NCBI GenBank assembly: GCA_025055765.1
Contig: JANWWS010000004.1
Span: 62,001-126,000 of the forward strand
Length of the DNA stretch: 64,000 bases
Reading direction: 5' to 3'
Source of the DNA: Leptospiraceae bacterium
GTDB lineage: Bacteria; Spirochaetota; Leptospiria; Turneriellales; Turneriellaceae
Shown: positions 47,437 through 56,235 of the stretch, in pieces
Position numbering within the stretch: position 1 is the stretch's first letter
Layout of the letters: each line of letters starts with the position of its first letter
The notes under the pieces: generated by a model
The model's input: the letters and a program-made list of their open reading frames with translations, nothing else
What the model was told of the DNA's origin: nothing
The model's database searches: none
Made by a program: the position numbers and the translations under genes

Positions 47437-49301
47437 GGAAGATTTCTCACACAGCGCACAAAGGGATTGCCTACGTTTATTTTCTTATCGCGGCTGCCCA
47501 AGATCCCCCCCCCAGAAAGGGCCATCTGATAATGGGCGAGAGAAAAAGACAAGAACCAGGCTTGGGGAAAATCTTGGGTTGGGAAAGGTGGATTTTCATT
47601 ATGGGAGACATTGGTTGTCGATGACCAAAAACGCTCTGGGGAATTAGGAAAAAATTGGGGATTTAAAGCAAGATTATTATTAAAAAAACTTTTTTCATAT
47701 AGCGTTAACAGCTCACGGATTGTAGGAAGACGCCAATCGCTTTTACTCGCAAAAGTCGAGGTTTCGCAGATATTTAAAGCCCCTGTAGTGGAGTTTGGCG
47801 ATGTCCACTGTACAGGTGTGGCTGTACCCGTGCAATTTAGTGGATGTTGTCCATAGGCACATTTCTGCCACATAAGACCATGACGTGTATCACTTATGGT
47901 TCCGTCTCCATTATCTATGAGACTCCTTACCTGGCGATTAGGATTATCCCCACTGACACACAGAACTGCGGCCTTTTTGCTATCATCTAAGGGGGAAAGA
48001 GCCGTGAAATTTCCGTTGCGAAAATCGACAACAAAGATTTCAAAGGCAAGCTCTTCTGGTATACTTGGGGGCATAGCTGGTCTTCTCGCTACAGTTGATG
48101 TCCAGTAATAGCCTTCGTAAAATTTGCTTGGAAAATAGCGGCGAAATACCGCTGCGCTGTTACGGCTCTGGTTGTAGCGATCAAAAAGGATGGCCGCGCT
48201 TTTACCCGGTGCGGTGATATTGTCGGAATTAGTGCGATAACCATAGTCCACAAGAGTTAGTAGTTCATCAAGACGGGGCAGCCGCCAGTTCTTTAACCCT
48301 GCATATCCCGCCCCATTGTTGGCTTTATTGAGCACACCACAGGCAAAAATGGCCTGGCTAAAGAGAAAAAGTCCCGGTGTATCGGCACATCTGTCGATAG
48401 ATACAGAAGGATTGTAGCGAGGGGGTCTCTTCGTCTCAGGATCTGGCATACTACAAGCGGCCCATGTTAAGTTCATAGTAGTGTCATTTACATATAAGGG
48501 TCGAATAAGGAGACTTCCCTCGGCTACTGTTTCCACCGTGAAACTTTGGGGATGCTCGTATGGTCCATCGAGAGTGCGCCGCTGCGGCGGCATACCAATA
48601 TTATCTTCGTAGCGACCATTTTGACCCTCGGGATAGTCCTCATTGTTTTCCGCATAGGTTAGACTGCAATTGGGATCTTCCTTCCATTTGGTCTCTGAGG
48701 AGTCGTAATAAAAGCATTGGTATTGATTTGTTTTTACCAGAGGAAAAAATCCACTAAAACGAGCTACCTTGAAGCGGCGCAAAGGTTCTATATCAGAAAC
48801 TGGGATATTTAACTTACTTACAAAGTCCCGGCTGGGCCGAAAGGCAATTTGGGCATCTTCTATAAGTTCTCTCCAGGGAGGAAAGATACGCACTCTTTGA
48901 TCATCTAGCCAAAATAGCTCACTTTGCCATGCCTCTAGAGGTAAAAGATGTTCCCGGACCTCTGTATTTTCTAAAACCCGGCTTACTAAAAAAAACTCTA
49001 CATGCCCCTGCGTTTTTTCCATCATAGGTTGGTCAAAAAGAAGCTCTATATAGGTAGTGGCTGGATTTACTTCTGAGGCCCCATCTGCCGGAAAACTTTC
49101 TATTACCTTTGGTGTAGGACCTGGTGGTTTTTTACGAACACTCCTGCAGTCTTCTTTCGATTTTTGCTCCACATTAAGACAATAGAGGGTAGCCTCATTT
49201 ACCTCTGGCTGAAAGCGCTCAAAGCCTCCCTGGCAAGTCCACATTAGGCCAAGCAAAAGAAGAAACCCTAATTTTTTGCGCAAAAGCACCTTGAGCCTCA
49301 C
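47433..49301 (-). CDS. Lipoprotein with Ig-like domain and two Lcl-type (DUF1566) domains
   Basis: A 622-residue protein with a signal peptide ending in the lipobox LMWTC. An SbsA/Big_5-like Ig domain follows at about 60–170 (VIESFPADGASEVNPATTYIELLFDQPM), then two Lcl C-terminal domains at about 270–460 and 465–620. Each Lcl domain carries the WRLPRLDELLTLVDY or WRLPTIRELLTLYEK core and the YYWTST / FWSSTT motif. Lcl domains are common in spirochaete and other surface proteins; their binding partners are mostly unknown. Last gene of the eight-gene export cluster; it overlaps the gene upstream by four bases. Confidence 0.88.
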   Translation of the reverse strand: MRLKVLLRKKLGFLLLLGLMWTCQGGFERFQPEVNEATLYCLNVEQKSKEDCRSVRKKPPGPTPKVIESFPADGASEVNPATTYIELLFDQPMMEKTQGHVEFFLVSRVLENTEVREHLLPLEAWQSELFWLDDQRVRIFPPWRELIEDAQIAFRPSRDFVSKLNIPVSDIEPLRRFKVARFSGFFPLVKTNQYQCFYYDSSETKWKEDPNCSLTYAENNEDYPEGQNGRYEDNIGMPPQRRTLDGPYEHPQSFTVETVAEGSLLIRPLYVNDTTMNLTWAACSMPDPETKRPPRYNPSVSIDRCADTPGLFLFSQAIFACGVLNKANNGAGYAGLKNWRLPRLDELLTLVDYGYRTNSDNITAPGKSAAILFDRYNQSRNSAAVFRRYFPSKFYEGYYWTSTVARRPAMPPSIPEELAFEIFVVDFRNGNFTALSPLDDSKKAAVLCVSGDNPNRQVRSLIDNGDGTISDTRHGLMWQKCAYGQHPLNCTGTATPVQWTSPNSTTGALNICETSTFASKSDWRLPTIRELLTLYEKSFFNNNLALNPQFFPNSPERFWSSTTNVSHNENPPFPTQDFPQAWFLSFSLAHYQMALSGGGILGSRDKKINVGNPFVRCVRNLP

Positions 49302-50491
49302 CCTAAAAAATCCATTTTAGCCTTAAAATTTAAATAATCCTGCATATCTTTTAAATCAATAGTAAATTGCTCGCGCAAGAGATCGATCCGCAAATTATAC
49401 TCAATGTTGTCGTAATATTTATTGATGTCCGCTTTTTCCCGCACAGAAAAACGATTTGCCACAAAGATACAAATCTCTTTACCACAGGGATAAGTCTTGC
49501 TCACCTTTTTATTTTTATAGGCTGCTTCCAGGATTACCTGTTCTCTCAGAGTTCGCCTTCTGCGCTCTTGTTCATCTTGTGGATCTTGGTAAGCAAAAAT
49601 TTTCAAAAAACGTCCTCTTCGCTCTTCGAACATGCCTTGGCGCGCCATGGCCTTGGCTTCTCCTTCGTCTTTAAAGGCATATTCGTAGCCTTCCACATAG
49701 TCTAAACCTGTGTAATAGTTTTGATGCCGGTGAAACTCATCATAAATTTCCTCTATACTAATATTCAACTTAAATGGCTCCTCAGGATAAATCCCTTTTT
49801 GGGCAAAGCCATACTTTACACGTAGGTATTTATCAGCTACATTTGCCATATCAAAGCGCACAAGCTCACTTTCGTAGGCACCGTAATTGCGTAACATTTC
49901 GTCATGGGCTACACAGGCTAAAAAAAGCCGCACTTTTTCACTAAGAGCTTCCGCCATAGGTTTTGCATCAAGCCCTATAAAGGTTTTGTATTCCGCTGTC
50001 GTTTGGGCCCGTTGCAGATCTCGCAGGGTAATAGCGCCACCTCGGTACGCACCTATAAGAACCTCTTCCTCTTTACCACCTAGCTCTCGAAATCGCAAAA
50101 TCTCGCGCACGGCTTCTTGAGGATCAACTTGGACTCTGTAGTGACGAAAGACATCAGAGAAGGCAAAATCAGGCTTAATTTTTTTTCTCCAGTAGGCAAA
50201 GGCAGCTTTGCCCCGCCGGCTTTTCTTTTCCAAGGCAAGAAAGTCGTTAAAATAGGCGCTTTGCTCAAGACCATGTCTCATCGCCAAAAGATAGAGAGCC
50301 TCTTTGCGCCAAAGCTCTTCTTTAAAATGCTCAGGATCTACTTTACTTTGCCCTAAACTATGCTTTTCATCCTGAAATAGCTCCCATAAAAATAAAAGGG
50401 TGCCCTTCGAATATTGACCTGCCTTCGAAGAAATCACAATCTCTCGGCAGCCAAGAGAAAATAAGAGTAGTAGTAAGTAAAAGAGACGCAT
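49298..50491 (-). CDS. Lipoprotein, helical, possibly SurA/PpiC-like chaperone
   Basis: A 397-residue protein with a lipobox (LFSLGC) after a short signal peptide. The mature part is almost entirely helical and charged, with long predicted coiled segments. The start (LWRKEALYLLAMRHGLEQSAYFNDFL) resembles the N-terminal chaperone region of SurA/PrsA-type folding factors, but I see no parvulin isomerase core, so this is tentative. It sits between the secreted phospholipase-like enzyme and the Lcl lipoprotein, where a folding helper for cluster products would make sense. Confidence 0.75.
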   Translation of the reverse strand: MRLFYLLLLLFSLGCREIVISSKAGQYSKGTLLFLWELFQDEKHSLGQSKVDPEHFKEELWRKEALYLLAMRHGLEQSAYFNDFLALEKKSRRGKAAFAYWRKKIKPDFAFSDVFRHYRVQVDPQEAVREILRFRELGGKEEEVLIGAYRGGAITLRDLQRAQTTAEYKTFIGLDAKPMAEALSEKVRLFLACVAHDEMLRNYGAYESELVRFDMANVADKYLRVKYGFAQKGIYPEEPFKLNISIEEIYDEFHRHQNYYTGLDYVEGYEYAFKDEGEAKAMARQGMFEERRGRFLKIFAYQDPQDEQERRRRTLREQVILEAAYKNKKVSKTYPCGKEICIFVANRFSVREKADINKYYDNIEYNLRIDLLREQFTIDLKDMQDYLNFKAKMDFLG

Positions 50492-51943
50492 TTAACTGTT
50501 ATCGCAGGCAGCAGAATTGCGGCACTTCCTTAAATCCATAACGCCTTTTTCAAAGATAATTGCCATCTCGGCAATGGCGCTATTGACAGCCCATGTCATA
50601 ACCCTACGCCAAACATTCTTATCTGTGGTTGTCATCTTATTGTAGCCAGAGCGCAAAATAAGATGGTAGGTGAAAAACGCCTGTTCCGTGAGAAACTTAT
50701 CAATGTTACCCACTGGCATATTGTACCGGTTCTGCCGTCCTCTCATCATAGCCAAGGCCCAATCAAAGTCCTCGACATTGTGCGGTGAATGGATATCGCC
50801 AATCACTCTTCGGCCATAATTTTCATCTGTCCAACCCTCATAATCCCCATGGTTATACCCCAAGGTCATCCAAATATGGGTGGGTTGGTTAAAGTCACCC
50901 GTCCAGTGCTGAACGGCACCAAGCCAAAGTATTTGATTAGGCGCGAGTGTGTAGTAGCGCCCCACAATGCGCGCAGGTTGCAAGCTGTCATTTCTTTCTG
51001 TCAATCCCTCGAGAAAAGCTTCATTGTAGTAAAAAGTGGAAGCATTGTCCCCAGGCTCCGCAATCACCCAATCCTCATCACCTGTAAGCCAGCTACCACC
51101 GCCTGGAAAAGTATTGGGTACTTGAAAAAGATCCCCCACCTTAGCTCCCTTATCCGGGCAGGGATTCAGGATAGCCATGTCGCTGTAGCAGTTGTAGTTG
51201 GATCCGTTACTTGTGGCAATTCTCTTATCTGTAGAAGGCGTGCCAACAGGTGTTGTGGAACCATTTTGGCGGTAATCCCACACAGGGTTGTTGTTCGGAA
51301 CAATGCCATACTTTTCATTGCATTTAGGGTGAGTACAGCCTGGCAAATCAATGGTACCCCTCGCATTGTTGATAAGAACCGCTAAACCCCAGTCAAGACC
51401 CCAATCGGGATGGCCAAAACTAGCATTGTAGCCATAGCCATCGTAGTCGTTATAATTTTGGGTGCGGATTTCATTGCCATTGTCATTGGCTGTCAGAAGA
51501 TTTAGAAAATGCTGCATCGAGGTATAGTTATTTTGAAAAATACGAAAGCCAAAGGTACCCTCAAGCCAATCAATAAAGAAGTGCCAGTCAAAATCAGTAA
51601 AATCATCCCAAAAGAAATCGTTCACAAAATCTGGAGCAATCCCACCTACCCGGGCAATGCCGTGTGCTCCGAAGTGTTTCCAATTCTCGTTGGGGCCACT
51701 ACAGTTTTCTACATGACCATATTCTACTTGATCAAAGGAACCGTAGAGATCCTGGCAATAGCCTGTATAGCGCCCTTCTGCCTTGGCCTTGAGGTAATCG
51801 GCAGCCCAGCGCATCTGCACAGTACCCATGATCTCCATAAAGAGCATGGCATCCTCAGGCAGATTTTTATGGGTCTCATGGGTGTAGGCGTGAAGGAATT
51901 TAACTGAGAGGAGAAAAATAACCCATTTCTTGAAACCAGCCAT
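50492..51943 (-). CDS. Secreted zinc-dependent phospholipase C / S1-P1-nuclease-like enzyme
   Basis: A 483-residue exported protein with a signal peptide ending near LHA and an early THETH motif. The key motif is HWTGDFNQPTH, matching the H-x2-G-D-x2-Q-P-x-H zinc signature of the phospholipase C / S1-P1 nuclease superfamily; a second His/Asp-rich region (GDIHSPHNVEDFD) may give more metal ligands. In classical members the mature N-terminal residue is a catalytic Trp; here it would be Tyr, so substrate use may differ. The insert at residues 155–300, rich in Asn, Gly, Asp and Cys, is unusual. Stop and start codons adjoin the helical lipoprotein gene with no gap. Confidence 0.8.
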   Translation of the reverse strand: MAGFKKWVIFLLSVKFLHAYTHETHKNLPEDAMLFMEIMGTVQMRWAADYLKAKAEGRYTGYCQDLYGSFDQVEYGHVENCSGPNENWKHFGAHGIARVGGIAPDFVNDFFWDDFTDFDWHFFIDWLEGTFGFRIFQNNYTSMQHFLNLLTANDNGNEIRTQNYNDYDGYGYNASFGHPDWGLDWGLAVLINNARGTIDLPGCTHPKCNEKYGIVPNNNPVWDYRQNGSTTPVGTPSTDKRIATSNGSNYNCYSDMAILNPCPDKGAKVGDLFQVPNTFPGGGSWLTGDEDWVIAEPGDNASTFYYNEAFLEGLTERNDSLQPARIVGRYYTLAPNQILWLGAVQHWTGDFNQPTHIWMTLGYNHGDYEGWTDENYGRRVIGDIHSPHNVEDFDWALAMMRGRQNRYNMPVGNIDKFLTEQAFFTYHLILRSGYNKMTTTDKNVWRRVMTWAVNSAIAEMAIIFEKGVMDLRKCRNSAACDNS

Positions 51944-51951
51944 ATCTCACC

Positions 51952-52686
51952 TCATGGACTGCTGTCAATAAAAATAGCGCGGAAGGGACTTATGGCCAGC
52001 TCCCAACGTCGGCCACCCTTACCACGAGCATAGCCACTTAGAGAACCCTTAATTTCTGTAAGGTTACCTGTACCATCATACACAGGTTCGAAGCGAACAA
52101 AGATGGCATTTCCTTCCTGGCCAGGGTTTTCTTGTATACCAATTCCTCGTTCAACCCTGGCTGAGAAATCCAATTTGCCATACTCGGCTTCCCGTATTTG
52201 AAAGCGGCGAGGTTTTATCTTTTGCGCGTTTTGTCGCATTTTTTCCTCGTATTCCTTGCGCTCTTCTGGGCTCATCGCAAAAAGAGGCTTCTCCCGCCGC
52301 ATTAGCAGGGCACTTTCATAACCCTCTGGATCGGAAAGGTCGGTCTCTACCTCGCGAAACACTGTCTTTACGCTTTGGTAGCGCGGCATAATAAGCATAC
52401 CCGAACCCGGCTCGCGCAAGGTAAACAAAACCTCGTGGTGTAAGGAATCATAGGTATTGTGCGATTGTAGCTCCCCTTGAAGTTTAATTACGACATTGAG
52501 CTTGGTACGCGCTGCCTCATCGGTAAGTCCCAGCATAAGTTTTTGCTCACCATTTTTTTCAACAAGGGTAGCCATAAGACCAGCTAGCACCTTCGTTTGC
52601 CCATTTAACTTAAGCTCTATTGTCCCTAAATCTACAGCTAGGATCGGTGACAGGACGAGGAAAAGAATGTTTAGTGCAAATCGCAT
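51952..52686 (-). CDS. Exported protein of unknown function
   Basis: A 244-residue protein with a signal peptide (MRFALNILFLVLSPILA) and no lipobox cysteine. The mature part looks mainly beta with a charged helical stretch near residues 138–160 (PEERKEYEEKMRQNAQK). Not recognised. It is four bases downstream of the large regulatory-domain lipoprotein and eight bases upstream of the phospholipase-like gene, so it belongs to the export cluster; periplasmic location is inferred. Confidence 0.75.
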   Translation of the reverse strand: MRFALNILFLVLSPILAVDLGTIELKLNGQTKVLAGLMATLVEKNGEQKLMLGLTDEAARTKLNVVIKLQGELQSHNTYDSLHHEVLFTLREPGSGMLIMPRYQSVKTVFREVETDLSDPEGYESALLMRREKPLFAMSPEERKEYEEKMRQNAQKIKPRRFQIREAEYGKLDFSARVERGIGIQENPGQEGNAIFVRFEPVYDGTGNLTEIKGSLSGYARGKGGRRWELAISPFRAIFIDSSP

Positions 52687-52690
52687 ATGC

Positions 52691-55351
52691 CTACTCCGTG
52701 CGGATCACATTAAAATAGCCAGGATCATGGGCGCTACTTACGATTATGTATTGAGGCGCACCCCCTTGGATTAACCTAAGCTTACCATAAAACTGACCGC
52801 GTATAAACCCTCCTGGTTTCTCGTATTTTAATATCCTGAGAAAAGCCTCGGAACCAGCTTCTCCCTTTTCCGCCACATAAATGGCGGGTCGGTTGTTGTT
52901 ATTGGCTGCCCCATTGTATCCTGGACCACCACCTCCCCCCGAGAAAGCCTCACGATTGTAAAAAGAAAGCACGACACCTTGGTTCTGATTTAAGTAACTC
53001 GTCATGGGCACTCCAGGTATGACCGGTCCTGTTTGCTCAGGGCCGGTAACTTGGATATTGTAAAAGCCAAAAACATTAGGTGTGGAGCCCCTGACCGCCA
53101 CAAAATACCAGCCTTTGAGGAGATTACGAACTATGCGTGCATTACCCCCTCCACCACTGTTATCATCGCTTGCTAACTCGACCCGATTGTAGTTGTACAA
53201 GGTCATAAAAGTATCTGTGGAACCCGTCGTTTCAATGGTAAAACTTCCAGGCGTGGTTACAAGGAACTGCCACATGGTAAAAGGCTTCACATTATAGGGA
53301 ATAGCCCTTGTGTCGTTAGCAATGCCATTCATAATGTAGCCCATAGGAGAGTAGCCATTAATAGACACCGTATGGGCTATTTTGGAATCGGCAGGTAAGA
53401 CAGCAGGATAGTTATTCCAGTTGTCATCTAGGTGGATGTAAAAAGCACTCGAATCCTGCTTTTTAATTGCCATGTTGCTTTGAAAAAGCCCTGAAATGAG
53501 ACTTCTCTCTCGCGCCATTAGAGTAAGGCCAATTTTTCCTGTTAAAAAGGGCTCATAGGTTTGCCTTACATCCCTCATGTACTGCCGCAGACCTCCGGCA
53601 TGAAAGTGGATACCCAGAGGGTGCATCTGACATAGATCTCTTTCATAATTAGCAGGTACCGTACAGCCCCCATAGGTTATATCCGCGTTCATATAGTGGT
53701 TGCCTCCATGGGAATAGACATGGGCACTGTTGTAGGTAACCACAAAGGTATGTTTGTCTATATCATCTCTCCCCGTGTAATCGGGGGGGCGACTTATTTC
53801 CAAAGTAAAGGTATCTCCGTTGGTAGGTGCAGCTGGAATACTGGGGATGGCTACCCGAAAAGTGCCTGGGCCATAGGGAATCTGACTATCAAGAAAACCA
53901 CCAATTTGAGCTTTGTTTGAGGTAAAATCCGTCGTTACCGTCATACCTCTTTTTAAGGTAACAACTACCCCATTTAACTCTTGGTGACTAAAGTAGTCAT
54001 AAACTTTACCTGTAAGAAAATAGTTGGGCGCTGGCAAAGTGCAGAGTTCCCTGGGATTGGGAGAGACCATATTGTCTCCATTAACCATGGGAGTAATGGT
54101 GAAAACCTGACTTACATAAAGTGGTTTGGTTAATCGCAAATGGTAAGTAGTGCCCTTGCTTATCTTATTGTTCACAAAACAAAAGCGACCCGCCTGTGCC
54201 ATACCCAGACAATTGGTACCTGTCGTGGTTGTGGCGATGATATTTGTAAAAGAAGCGTTTGTCGAAAGCTCGACAAACACTCCATCTACAGGCTGTTCAT
54301 CGCCTACTTGGGGGACTCCCGGGGGGGTACAGCCCGTCTCTTCCGTGACATCACCCACAATACGCACATTGGGCATTAACCTCACAGGATCACCGTAAAT
54401 AGAGTTCATACCAGTGCTTGTGATTCTTACCCGTACTGTTTGGCTGAAATAATCGGTTTTTGCTAAAGTGAGTTCATATTCTCTACCCGTATGCAAAAAT
54501 ACCGTATCGGCCGGAGTGATCGTAAAGCGGCCATCAGCACCCGTTGTTTTTGTAATCGTATCGTAGTTCGAATCAATGACGGTTACCGTAACCCCACCTA
54601 AACCCCCAAACTGAGGATCTGCCGGGTTACAATTTGTTCCCGTGTTACCATCTAATATACAGCCGGTCACAGAACCAAACTTCCGATAAAGCCGCACAGG
54701 GCTATTGACGACTTCATTTTCTAGAGAGGTGATTTCTACGAGTATATCATGACGACTGGTATAATGTTCCTTATATGCCGAAATCAGATAGGAGCTCTCT
54801 AAAGCGAGATAGGGACTTTTTAAAACGAACTTGCCATTGCGATCACTTTGGCCCACTACCGCTTGATTTAGAGAGTCAAAGAGAACGAGATTTGCCCCTT
54901 CGAGACCCTCGTAAGAAAAATCATCGAGCAAAAAGCCTTGCACAATCACAAGCTCGCCTTTTTCACTACGTCCACGGATAGGCAAAACCACATCTTCCAC
55001 ATCTATGCGCAAATTGGCAAGTTCAAATACCTTGGCACGTGAGCGACGCGCAAATTCATGCTTGTGATAGTTTAGCTGCACGCCATCCTTGCGCGCCGCC
55101 TTGTCCACAATGATCTGGTAGCGGCCAAGGCTGTCGGTAGTTGTGGTATAGGTAGTTCCCATGTGAATGGCATGTACCGTTACTCCCTCTAAGGGAGTGC
55201 GCTCTACCGTCACCACCCTACCCGTAATATATCCAGTACCCCGATCGGAATTTATCTCCCCTGGTATGGGACGCCGGTTCGAAAAACACTGCCACATTAG
55301 CCCTGCCATTAGTACCACGAGGAAGCTTTTTTTTATCGGTACCTTTTTCAT
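52691..55351 (-). CDS. Large lipoprotein with carboxypeptidase-regulatory-like and PPC-like domains
   Basis: An 886-residue protein whose signal peptide ends in the lipobox LMWQC. At least four CarboxypepD_reg-like beta-sandwich units can be seen from residue 40 to about 520, each with G-x-V and L-x-G-V-x-V patterns (YITGRVVTVERTPLEGVTVHA; GSVTGCILDG; FLTGKVYDYFSHQELNGVVV). Near residues 690–790 a PPC-like domain appears (FTIETTGSTDTFMTLYN then LLKGWYFVAVRG). No protease domain is present, so these are binding or structural modules. It overlaps the barrel gene upstream by four bases. Confidence 0.85.
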   Translation of the reverse strand: MKKVPIKKSFLVVLMAGLMWQCFSNRRPIPGEINSDRGTGYITGRVVTVERTPLEGVTVHAIHMGTTYTTTTDSLGRYQIIVDKAARKDGVQLNYHKHEFARRSRAKVFELANLRIDVEDVVLPIRGRSEKGELVIVQGFLLDDFSYEGLEGANLVLFDSLNQAVVGQSDRNGKFVLKSPYLALESSYLISAYKEHYTSRHDILVEITSLENEVVNSPVRLYRKFGSVTGCILDGNTGTNCNPADPQFGGLGGVTVTVIDSNYDTITKTTGADGRFTITPADTVFLHTGREYELTLAKTDYFSQTVRVRITSTGMNSIYGDPVRLMPNVRIVGDVTEETGCTPPGVPQVGDEQPVDGVFVELSTNASFTNIIATTTTGTNCLGMAQAGRFCFVNNKISKGTTYHLRLTKPLYVSQVFTITPMVNGDNMVSPNPRELCTLPAPNYFLTGKVYDYFSHQELNGVVVTLKRGMTVTTDFTSNKAQIGGFLDSQIPYGPGTFRVAIPSIPAAPTNGDTFTLEISRPPDYTGRDDIDKHTFVVTYNSAHVYSHGGNHYMNADITYGGCTVPANYERDLCQMHPLGIHFHAGGLRQYMRDVRQTYEPFLTGKIGLTLMARERSLISGLFQSNMAIKKQDSSAFYIHLDDNWNNYPAVLPADSKIAHTVSINGYSPMGYIMNGIANDTRAIPYNVKPFTMWQFLVTTPGSFTIETTGSTDTFMTLYNYNRVELASDDNSGGGGNARIVRNLLKGWYFVAVRGSTPNVFGFYNIQVTGPEQTGPVIPGVPMTSYLNQNQGVVLSFYNREAFSGGGGGPGYNGAANNNNRPAIYVAEKGEAGSEAFLRILKYEKPGGFIRGQFYGKLRLIQGGAPQYIIVSSAHDPGYFNVIRTE

Positions 55352-56235
55352 CTTACCATCACCTGATACTTTGCCCCTACGCTTAGCATGAAATTCTGCT
55401 CTGCTGTTGCTGAGGTTACAAAGACAAGACTTCTTGTGTCTCTAAAATTTTTCGAGAGAGCTCGCACATAAGAGAATTCAAAAAAGCTCATGATTTTAAC
55501 GATCTGCATCTCAAAACCAACCGATGCTTGAAGACCCCATACAAAGGGTAGGGCATAAGGGGAATAGTCATAAAGCCCTGCTGTGCTGTACTGGGGCATC
55601 ACCTCAAGCTCTGACGACAAGAGATAGCTAAAGTAAGGACCCAGGTGAGAATATGCATAAAACTTAGAGAGGGCTTTTTTTTCCGCCAAAAAGCGAGGAA
55701 ATTTAAGCTCCCCTAAATTGTAGCGGGCCCCAAATAGCAAAGCCGAGCGGATGTAATCAGCTCGGGCTATCCCCTCCTGGCGTGGGTTGTAGATATCAGG
55801 TTCAATGAGACGGTAACGACCTTGGTTATACCCTAAATCAAAAAGAGCCATATAGTGGCGCCTATAGACATACTCGCCACGCAAGGCAAAGTCTGGGGAA
55901 AGGGAAAACCCGTTGTAATTTTCTTTTGCCGAGGAGGTAAAGGCAAGTGCACTTCTTGCGCCTATAAGTAAGCTGTGGCGCCCATACTCAAGAGGCGGGG
56001 TTTCGGCCTCCGCGTCTCCTTTTTCACTCATGCGTCGCAGCGAGACCTTACGTTTTTCTTCCTGGGGTTCCTCTTTTTTCTTTTCCGCTTCGGGAACCAC
56101 ATTTTCTTTTTCTTGTGGCTTTGGCGATGTTTTGCGCAAGATTTTCACTTTTTCACCCTCCTGTGGAAAGCCATGACCCACAAGAATAAAAATACCTAAA
56201 AGCATGGTGAATATTACTCTTCTTACGGTGTACAT
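55348..56235 (-). CDS. Predicted outer-membrane beta-barrel with Lys/Glu-rich linker
   Basis: A 295-residue protein with a signal peptide to about residue 25, a charged linker rich in Lys, Glu and Pro (about 27–80), then roughly 200 residues of amphipathic beta strands with aromatic girdles, like an eight- to ten-stranded barrel. It ends in KYQVMVR, not an aromatic residue. It overlaps the giant lipoprotein gene upstream by 13 bases and the next gene by four, so it is translated with them. The linker may contact peptidoglycan or a partner protein; this is inference. Confidence 0.78.
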   Translation of the reverse strand: MYTVRRVIFTMLLGIFILVGHGFPQEGEKVKILRKTSPKPQEKENVVPEAEKKKEEPQEEKRKVSLRRMSEKGDAEAETPPLEYGRHSLLIGARSALAFTSSAKENYNGFSLSPDFALRGEYVYRRHYMALFDLGYNQGRYRLIEPDIYNPRQEGIARADYIRSALLFGARYNLGELKFPRFLAEKKALSKFYAYSHLGPYFSYLLSSELEVMPQYSTAGLYDYSPYALPFVWGLQASVGFEMQIVKIMSFFEFSYVRALSKNFRDTRSLVFVTSATAEQNFMLSVGAKYQVMVR

